Of a stretch of 64,000 bases of DNA, positions 56,901 through 64,000 are shown in pieces. This DNA comes from Phoronis australis (lineage: Eukaryota > Phoronida > Phoronidae), in the NCBI GenBank assembly GCA_002633005.1, contig NMRA01000004.1:770802-834801 (forward strand), read 5' to 3'. Below the pieces are notes generated by a model. It was given only the letters and a program-made list of their open reading frames with translations, did no database searches and was not told the origin of the DNA. The first letter of the stretch is position 1. Every line of letters starts with the position of its first letter. Both the position numbers and the translations under genes were made by a program.

Positions 56901-58917
56901 TCCGTACAATTTTAATTAACGGGGTTAATTAATAAACTCAACATTTCCCCACGCTCTTACTTTTTTGCGGGAGCCAAAGGGGGGGGGGGGAGGGCCAGGC
57001 CCGCCTATGTGCACAAACTAACAACCAAACAGTATTTATGTGTTCTGTGCCACCTTAATAAATGCAGAAATGAGCACCAGTTTAACTAACTTCATTTCCC
57101 CAAATAAGGAAACCGGACTGTATTTTAGTTGATAACCTGCAGCAATTGTACAATTTGAAAAATTATCAATTAGTTGTATCTCATCCTCAAAAAATGAATT
57201 TGCGTTTTTCTTTAAATTACTGATTCGAACGTGTTTACTTTTCAGAGCATGGAGGTGAGCGACCACTATCCAATTGTGCTTCAACTTGCCGGGACAGGTG
57301 ATGTTCATTTAATTTAAATACAAAATTACTGTTGGGGTATCTGATTCTGAATTTAGATGAATTTTTTCCTTAAAAACGCACTTAAAAGTAACAGTTGAAG
57401 AATCTTTACCATGAGCTAAAAAATTGCGCTGTCAATGGGTATTATCTTTGACTTGTGAAAGGTGCATTATTTTGTCGCGACGTCTTAGCCGTGACAGATT
57501 AAAAACTAGTGGATAAGAAAGTAATTAACTACAGAAATTTCATTTTAATTCAACTGTCTGTAATGTGTATAGCCAATATGCAGGGTTATTACTGTGGGCG
57601 AAGTTCAGGTGTTTTCCGCTATATCACTTCTAAAAGTCATGCTACGGCTGTCCCTTCATGGTTCCCCACGTGCCTAGCCAGTATCATGCAGTGGCACGCG
57701 CTTTGGCATCGGTTGATGTAACCTCAGCAGTCATTGGTTAGCTTTATAACACTTGAATAAATGGCGGACTGTGAATGATTTTTAGCCTTATCATGCAAGT
57801 GGCGTCGCAGCAACTATTTCGTTCCTTCAGTGATGTTTTATAGCCGCGCGCTTGAAGCACATACATTTACAATAAACATATATCTGGTTGATTTAACCGG
57901 TGTGCTATTCATACTGTATGAATACAAGACATTATCGTAAACACAAGTCATCGACAGTAGAAAGATGCATTCCGAAAAGGCGTAACCACAATTTCTAGGA
58001 TTCACATTTCCTGAACATAAATTTTAAGCACCTATTTGTCTGTACAATAGACCTCATTTACACTTCAGCCCATCAGTCATGCCAAAGTATATATGATGCC
58101 AGATTGTTTGTGTAAAGCGCTGCCTGTTGAGAATTCGACAAGCCAACTAGAAACAACGGTGTAAAAAAATTCCCGAAGAAATTTAAGTGATACCTGTGTG
58201 CTGGCTTCTGACCACCTAGCGGCACGCAGGTAACCAGGGAGTGGCTGTCCCTGTGGTATATATACATGTACATGTACTGTATGTGTGCAAAGGCCACTGA
58301 CTTACATGTACGAGATTTAACTTGTTTGGACTACAGTATCGGATAGGTTACGGTGCCTTGGTGGTTGATCACTGAATGCGCTACAGTTGCGGCTGGGTTT
58401 GCCACGGGAAGCCTCGGTCGCTTCCAATTTCCATAGGCAGTAGATCAACGTGCTAAGTTTTGACAGCGTAAATGGAAGGGATTTTATATTCATTGCAGCT
58501 AACAACTCTCTTCAGAGGAGCTTAGTTACGTCCACAGAATACTCTGTTGGGAGCAAACTACCTGTCAGTAATATCGCTAGTATCAGAGCCATCTATCGGA
58601 AGCCTAAGGGTGGATTCGAAGTAGAGGTGTTACAGAGAAACTCCGGTGGTATGCTCTACGTCATTGCCACCAAGCGCAACCTGCTGCTGGAGAACATCCT
58701 CTCGTCTTTAAAGCTCTTTAGTCATTACTATCCCGATGTTCTCGACAAGCTCACAACAGATGGCGTTCGCGCTTATGTGTGGGCGGAAGTGATGAAGCCT
58801 TCGCATGTTTACGGGCTAAATATTCAGGATACAGGGCTTTACAATCTCGAAATTCACTGCAGGTTGAAAGATCCGCTCATTTGCAAAGTCACTGTTGCTC
58901 TTCAGACAAGTACCTAG
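50863..58917 (+). CDS. DNase I-family endonuclease with unrecognised C-terminal tail (5' incomplete)
   Basis: Exons 50863-50943, 51684-51903, 52361-52515, 53106-53202, 57246-57297 and 58499-58917 join in consistent phase to about 340 residues. The first 201 align with DNASE1/DNASE1L3 from the mid-N-terminal part to the end. The family hydrolyses DNA phosphodiester bonds with Ca/Mg, usually as a secreted enzyme. Catalytic counterparts are visible: Glu in SKEQYAIYYR (E78), His in LAFHASPSDAV (H134), Asp and Asn in AGDLNADCNY (D168/N170), Asp in CTYDRFIAAG (D212) and His in VSDHYPIVL (H252); the disulphide cysteines (DCNY, DCTY) are kept. The region with E39/R41 and the signal peptide is missing. 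If the GTGATG donor at 57298 is not used, the frame stops at 57317, giving a protein without the tail. Confidence 0.82.
51426..51514 (-). mobile_element. Fragment of GGCGGAT-type MITE
   Basis: The right part TTAACCCCCCGTAAATCCGC followed by CTCTG matches the CCCCTTAAATCCGCCACTG end of the family. The left part is degenerate. It lies in the intron before DNase exon B. Confidence 0.4.
51684..51903 (+). CDS. DNase gene exon B
   Basis: Acceptor TTTTTCAG, donor GTGTGT. RDRFELLDTYQYPD, then FERPPFLARFKAL, GFLAFHASPSDAV and HLVDVYDDIQRHYG, matching the core of DNASE1 including the catalytic His. Confidence 0.92.
52243..52336 (+). repeat. 47 bp perfect tandem duplication
   Basis: The unit starting AATTTCGGATAACAATGTCT and ending GTCTTTAC occurs twice back to back (52243-52289, 52290-52336). 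It sits in the intron immediately before DNase exon C. No difference is visible between the two, so it is recent or an assembly effect. Confidence 0.92.
52361..52515 (+). CDS. DNase gene exon C
   Basis: Acceptor AAATTCACAG, donor GTTTGG, phase 2 out. NVLIAGDLNADCNYVDGNDW, then LRNDPRFIWLTSD, DVVDTTVSSTDCTYD. Contains the metal-binding Asp/Asn and both conserved cysteines. A 47 bp tandem duplication ends 24 bp upstream. Confidence 0.93.
52706..52866 (+). mobile_element. MITE-like repeat with GGCGGATCCAGG end (copy 3)
   Basis: AGAGGCGGATCCAGGATTTT at the left and CCCTTAAATCCGCCACTGG at the right, with the interior CTGCCAAATGGAATCCAGG shared with 2227-2385. It lies in the intron between DNase exons C and D. 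Confidence 0.75.
53106..53202 (+). CDS. DNase gene exon D
   Basis: Acceptor TTTTTTCAG, donor GTACGT. RFIAAGSNLQLAYIPDSSGV, then IRFDRIFNLNETA, matching the strand after the catalytic Asp (human RIVVAG, VVPDSALPFNFQ). Confidence 0.9.
55775..56020 (-). mobile_element. tRNA-derived SINE-like repeat
   Basis: On the minus strand the head has box A-like TGGTGTAGTGGTTAAGTGC and box B-like GGGTTCAAATCC. It is followed by a body with GACGATGGCCGGAGAAGAGA and CGACCGAAACGTCG and a short AATAATAGTAGTAA tail. The anticodon and T stems do not pair properly, so it is not a functional tRNA gene. Confidence 0.65.
56081..56130 (+). mobile_element. Partial GGCGGAT-type repeat
   Basis: TAGCGGCGGATCTAGGATGT followed by a G run resembles the left end of the 2227 family. 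A possible opposite end (GGGCCAGGCCCGCCTATG) lies near 57005, but linking them is speculative. Confidence 0.35.
56290..56375 (-). mobile_element. Second tRNA-like SINE head
   Basis: Minus strand: CGTGGTGTAGTGGTAAAGCA (box A-like) and GCGAGTTCGAGTC (box B-like) at the correct spacing, but the stems are mismatched. It has the same orientation as, and lies 270 bp from, the SINE at 55775-56020. Confidence 0.55.
57246..57297 (+). CDS. DNase gene exon E (catalytic SDHYP)
   Basis: Acceptor ACTTTTCAG. SMEVSDHYPIVLQLAGT holds the last catalytic His and closes the DNase fold. A phase-1 GTGATG donor follows at 57298; unspliced, six more codons lead to TAA at 57315-57317. Confidence 0.87.
58499..58917 (+). 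CDS. Terminal exon encoding a 139-residue region of unknown family
   Basis: The acceptor TATTCATTGCAG precedes a phase-1 frame (419 nt) ending in TAG. It contains SIRAIYRKPKGGFEVEVLQR, GGMLYVIATKRNLLLENILS, HYYPDVLDKLTTDGVRAYVW and YNLEIHCRLKDPLICKVTVA. Its alternating hydrophobic strands suggest a compact beta-rich domain. Phase, strand and position fit splicing from DNase exon E. It could instead end a separate gene. I do not recognise the family. Confidence 0.6.
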
Positions 58918-59373
58918 AGCTGATAGAAGTAAAGGCCTACATTTTCAGCCTTCAACCTTTACAGAGAATGTAAAATAGTTCACAAAAATGGTCCACAATA
59001 AGTGCTGAATAATATTCTTAGACTCATTTAATATCATAAGGACTATGATTCAGTTGGATTAGTTCAAGGAAACTTTTGTGCAAACAACTATTTTATTGTT
59101 TCATATGTTAACATTTTCCCATTATAACAAAAAGCAAGATTAACGGTCGGGTCTTGCTGGAAACATTCAAACTTATTTAGCTGTAAGCTGTCCTTAAAAA
59201 TAACATTAAAACAAATTTTGTAAAGCAAAAATACAATATTATTCGTAGATGATACTTAATGTGAAAATGTGATCGCAACAACTAGGTGATCCAGGTACGT
59301 AACTATTGCGATATCCGGCTAGTCGCTAATTGAGGACGTTCTTAAAAATATTATGTAACTGTCGATCGCAAAT

Positions 59374-59379
59374 AATAAA
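59374..59379 (+). promoter_or_regulatory. Candidate poly(A) signal for the DNase gene
   Basis: AATAAA about 460 bases after the TAG at 58915-58917. It is the first perfect hexamer I found downstream on the plus strand. Confidence 0.35.
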
Positions 59380-60464
59380 TACCGTTACTGCAATTCCGGC
59401 GTTTTATTTTGAGTTTGTATTGAAACATTCAACCGTAAGCTGAAATTGCGCCCCCGGTTTTGCACTGAGTCTCATTAAAATCAGAATCTTCAATCTTTTA
59501 ATGACCAAGATTCCTCTTTCCAAAGAGCGGTAAACTTCAATTCAGATACAACTGCTCACTTGAATCCCCAACTAAAAGCGCCGCCTATCAAAAGCAGTCA
59601 ATTCGCGGGTTACCTCTACGATTTTGCTGATGAACCGGAATAGTTCATCTCAGGAAACTTGCCAGGCAGCTACATACAGCTTTTAATTTTTCATTAGTAT
59701 TGTGACTTTGTATTCCATTATTTTGTTTCCAATAGAATTTTATCTGTACATGTATAGTAAGATACAGTAAAATACAGACATCTAAACCTTTTAAAAAACT
59801 GAGTGAGACAATTAGGCATATCGTGATTAACTTGTTCGACCGCGGGTTAGCAGCCTAAGCTTTCGAAAACTAGGTCACTTGCACAATGCATTTTTCTACC
59901 TTCGCAACAGAGGGGGGTTGAATTCGAAATGTAGGAAACTGAGTAGCGTTCTGTAGGTCCTTGAACTAGGGAACTGTTCATGGAAGGAAATGACCGATTA
60001 CGACTTGAGACTGTGGCAGTATGCACTTGTTTAGCGATACGTATTTTTCATTCTTGCAGTATAATGACCGTAATTCATGACACAATCGATATTTGCCTTG
60101 CTTTATTTTTCGATTCTTTAGAATTTACAAACACTTATATTTCTCCAAGGGAACTCTTTAAATTTGCCATGTAAATTGCCTGTTATATCGATTTTATGTT
60201 AAAAAGTATGTCTTCCATACGATACGCAAATAGATTGATAAATCCATATCTGTCCGACAAGCACGAGGAGGGTAGACATTTAATGGGAAAGCTGATATCC
60301 CTCACACACCTCGTAAATGCGAAAAAGACTTTAATTGGCATCACTCACTTTTCATGCAGTTTTAAAATCCAGGACTTTGGCAGTACGAATTCACTGTCTA
60401 CAAGTTCGCTGCACTTGTTTGCGTTGTGTTGTTCACCTGGGTTCGGTAGCTGTCGCGCGTCAAG

Positions 60465-60570
60465 AAAAATCTAATAGACTAAATCAGTTGCTCTCATTGA
60501 AAATACACGGCAATATATCGTGTAATCTGACAAAGTAATGTTTTCTAGCGAGACCCTGGCAAGGCCCTAT
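60465..60570. mobile_element. Degenerate copy of the 140 bp MITE
   Basis: CTCTCATTGAAAATACACGG, ATATATCGTGTAATCTGACA and TTTTCTAGCGAGACCCTGGC line up with the interior and right arm of the copies at 5387 and 37314. The left arm is mostly lost. Confidence 0.6.
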
Positions 60571-63500
60571 CATTATTTAACTATATCCTGTTCTTCTGGC
60601 TTGCGGTAGCCGTAAACGACAATTTTAATTCCGTGCCCTCTCAGTTAGATTGGGCACCGGTTGCCGGAGCTGGGATCTTGCCAAATACCGAAAAATACCG
60701 ACAGAGTATGGAAATTAAAAATATTTGGGTCCAAAATCGATATTTCTAAAGCTGAATATCGGGATTGATTTAACATATTCAGGTTTTTCCCAAGTGAGAC
60801 GACAAAACCTGCGAAAGTCGAACTTTGTTCAAATTGAAGTCACTACCTCGTTCTGAATGTGTGCAAATTCATATCATGCGACATGTATTCTCAAAGCCAT
60901 GCTCTGGTAATTTCTGTTAGCAATACTCAAAGTGCAAATATAACACGTTTCGGCAGACAATTGAAAGCACCTGCGTGACTTTCCTCCTTAATAATTAAAG
61001 GAATGGCACGCGTGCTTTGTACCGGTACACTGGTAAGAAGGCCCACTCAACCTACCAAAGGACACGACAAAAACACCTCTAATAGGATATTTTGAGTGGT
61101 TGTATGTGTGGTTGATCCTCATTGTGATATCTTACATCAGCTGGTGGGTTTAATGATAGTTTCTGCATCCAGTCCCCAAGAGTATCAGTGCGTCTCAACC
61201 GCGAGTTAGATTAAGTCCTAGCAGAGACTAGACGATTTCGATATATTCTGGCCTCGCGATTGGTCACAAAAATGGCGTCGAGTAACTAAGCGACGAAGGC
61301 TGGTCCTAACAAGGCCACACTGTGATCGCCTCTCCACAATAAGTCTGTGGCTTTTACCTTTAACGAAGCTCGCCCGGTAACCAGAAAGACAACACGGTCA
61401 TACTTAAACGCCCTCCGCGTATACTGCATGGGTGTTCCTTCAAAATTTAACGAGCATCACCGTTGCAAACCTTATTCTACAGACCATGCACTTGTTTCCA
61501 TGTCATACTGCTCATACATGTAACTTGAGATAATGAGAACTTTTATAATAATAACAAAACAGCAGACAGTGTTTAATGTATCCCCATAGTGTCTATGTAT
61601 TCGAAACTAAACACCCCTGTCGAGTTAGTCAACTCCCATGCCTTTTCCAAATAAGGGAGTCAACACAGTGAGAAACCTGACTGCATTATAATTTACACGA
61701 CGCCGACTGCATGGTTGTGGCCGGAGCGAGGCCAATCGTGAAACGGCTCACCAAGAACTGCCAAGTATACTTGTGGAAATTGGCATTTCGTGAGTACGCA
61801 CAAAAACTAGGTTGGCAAAGAGCCATTTTTGGTCGAGATTAAAATCATTGAAACTAAAGGTAGTTAGCCAGTATTGAATATGCCGCCAATAACAGATTCA
61901 CTTATATGCATAAGTGGATGCAACAATAAGTTGCTAAGTGTTCGTTCGTATTGGATATTGGTTGGATTTGAGAACGGTGGTCACCAAATCAAGTTAAAAA
62001 AACTCTGTTTTCGTAACTTAATGTTTTCGAATCAATATATTCACTGTCTCTTCTCTTTTACCCGCCGAAGGGACGTCACGCACCACCTTTGAGCACATAC
62101 AGTGTATCTGCCCCCTGGTGGGCCAATTTAGGTTATTGTTGCCCCAATTTACATGTGGGACATAATGAGCGTCCCGGACTGCCAGTCGTCTAACGCGCTT
62201 TGTCCATGATCCTCGACTGCGTTTCTTAGACCCAGGACTCGTGAGAACGCAAGATGATGCAAGACTTCATGAGACTTTGGCATGCATTACAACCGAAATA
62301 CGCGGCACCGTACACTCGCTTTTCTAGCGTTTTTCTTAGGTTTACGGAATGCAATCCTGGATCTGTGCCTCGCGCAAGAAGTTCTAGCGCTGACAATCGC
62401 TTGCATCTTTTAATGTACCTACATGTACATGTATGTAATCCCGTACACTGTTGCATAGCGTGTGCCTGTATGCACCACATTAAGGTTGTTTGCGTAAGAA
62501 TTTGCAGTTTTGGACGAAATAACCTTGTTTGTCTCCAAAAACGTCATAATTCGCAATATTTGCTAACAGTTCATCAAATCTAGCACGACATCGTTCTTGT
62601 CCAAATTGATTAAGTTGTGTGATATCTTTGTCATCAATCGATCATCTTTCTGTCGTCAATAATTCATCGTTCCCTGAAGTCCTTGGCATCAAAAATTACA
62701 ACAGATGATTTTTGTCAGAAGGCTTTAATAATAATGATTAGCCTAGTCGCTTTTAATCAAACGTTTCACCACGCAGCTTACGTAAATGTGTGGCGCGTTA
62801 TTGCAGAAACATGTATGAGTGTCTGCGACTTGTTGGGAAGGTCAGCACTTGAATTTACTTCAATAGGCGGTAACTGACAGTGCAGCTTGGCTTGTGCGAG
62901 GTAATGGTAGGTAGAAATTTTGTTTTGTATAATCCTTAAACCTAAAACGTTTTCAAAGTAACTACCTAGTAACACATGTTCGTTGTCATATGGACAGGAC
63001 AGTTGTGTATTCATGAATTTAATAATGACAGTGGCGAAGTGACCGGCAAACGGGCATTTGGACAGGTCGAAAACCTTAGGTGAACGCCGGGGTGGGAAGT
63101 GGCGACCCGCTTGCTGAAAAGGTAACAACGATGGACACAGAACTTCCTAGAACAGTTCATTAATGAAATGTTTGCATTACAAGTTTTCACGTTGTTCTAC
63201 AAGTACATGTTTGCACACATGTCGGAATTTCTCACACCTCGAACGTTGCGTCGCCAGCGGTCCTGACTAGAACAGACCTATAACACTGCTGTACAGTGTA
63301 TGTACTAAAATCGCCTCGCGTTGTGACTCATTGGAATTAGGCTTTGCAGATGCTTTCGGCTTCAAAAAAGCCCATGGTGTAACTGTTAGTGCGATAATGA
63401 CGTTTTTACGATATTAAAACTCTTTCCGGGAAATAACCTTTTCGATAAACAGCCGTTTGCTAACCTCTCATTGTAAACGAGCACGGTGAAATTTGGAGTT

Positions 63501-64000
63501 GGAATAGAAGCGTGTTCATTTCTTTGAGGATATTTTTAGAGGTAACGGAGGAGAGAAACGCAGGGCAAATTTTTTCTGCACTTTGCCGTGATTAACCCAA
63601 GATTATAGTAGTCATTCCTATTCAGACCAGCTCTTCGATTCCTGAGGTCACCTCTGTCCTAGTAAAACCATGATTACAGAGGGTTATAGTGGCGTACGGC
63701 CCTGTAGACAGGACTTAAGAAGCTCAAAGCCAACGTAATGGTATGTTGCTACGCGGCGGTTGGTTTACCCGAATGAAAAGTTGTTGTAGGCATGATCCGC
63801 ATTACACTGAAAATAATAATGAGTGCTGCCTTCACTGTGCATGGAGACCATTCGGAACTCGTCGGGTATTTTTGTAGGTGTGCATGTGCAAAATTCAACC
63901 ATTACAACAAGGAGATTTGATCAAGAGACCAAGAGACAACTAAAATAGCTTTGAACAGCCTAACGGATGTCAAAAGGCGTATTCGACAGTCATTGTCAAT

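Larger units (their letters stand above)
53203..57245. other. Long DNase intron, repeat-bearing
   Basis: 4.0 kb intron between DNase exons D and E. Apart from two tRNA-derived repeats (55775-56375) and a GGCGGAT-type fragment, nothing is assigned. Minus-strand frames at 54224-54550 and 54731-54976 have no family pattern. Confidence 0.5.
58918..64000. other. Sequence without recognised genes
   Basis: After the likely DNase 3' UTR, frames are short and unlike any family I know. A degenerate third copy of the 140 bp MITE lies at about 60465-60570. ACATGTACATGTA occurs at 62421-62433. Confidence 0.5.

Noticed and set aside
1-64000. CRISPR arrays, operons, riboswitches or bacterial promoters
   Set aside because: Spliced genes and animal retroelements show eukaryotic nuclear DNA; no regular spacer arrays were seen.

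Overview
This is a 64 kb stretch of an animal (invertebrate metazoan) nuclear genome. The evidence is spliced genes with GT-AG introns, low gene density, many decayed non-LTR retrotransposons and inverted-repeat DNA transposons, and proteins that align with animal families. Overlapping ACATGTACATGTA motifs occur several times. I cannot name the phylum from the sequence alone. All gene models were built by hand from splice signals, frame and family knowledge.

Region by region. 1-2.2 kb holds nothing I can assign. 3.2-8.9 kb (minus strand) holds a secreted-protein gene: a signal-peptide-like first exon and three Sushi/CCP exons, all joined in phase 1. Its 3' part is not identified. 8.9-15.3 kb is repeat-rich and has no recognised gene. 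15.3-33.2 kb (minus) is a complete orthologue of the transcription-coupled repair ATPase ERCC6/CSB, reconstructed as 20 coding exons, 3837 nt and 1278 codons plus stop, with every splice phase consistent. Its introns carry a decayed LINE (intron 7), a piggyBac-like remnant with TTAA target duplications (intron 10) and several small inverted-repeat elements. 33.2-36.3 kb is the upstream region of ERCC6 with a palindromic YY1-like promoter candidate near 34.4 kb. 36.3-46.8 kb is a transposon graveyard: a 1.3 kb inverted-repeat element, a frameshifted reverse transcriptase on the plus strand and a frameshifted LINE on the minus strand. 46.8-49.1 kb is an element bounded by an 18 bp perfect inverted repeat and interrupted by a run of N. 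50.9-58.9 kb (plus) is a DNase I-family gene missing its 5' exons. It appears to be spliced to a C-terminal tail of about 139 residues that I do not recognise. 59-64 kb has no recognisable gene.

The three genes are unrelated in function and strand and do not form an operon-like unit. ERCC6 acts in nuclear DNA repair; the CCP protein is likely secreted; DNase I-family members are usually secreted nucleases.

Assembly quality matters here. Single N characters at 2707, 5140 and 37776 look like contig joins, and two of them are followed by a copy of sequence that precedes them. The run of N at 47484-48142 may hide DNase exons.
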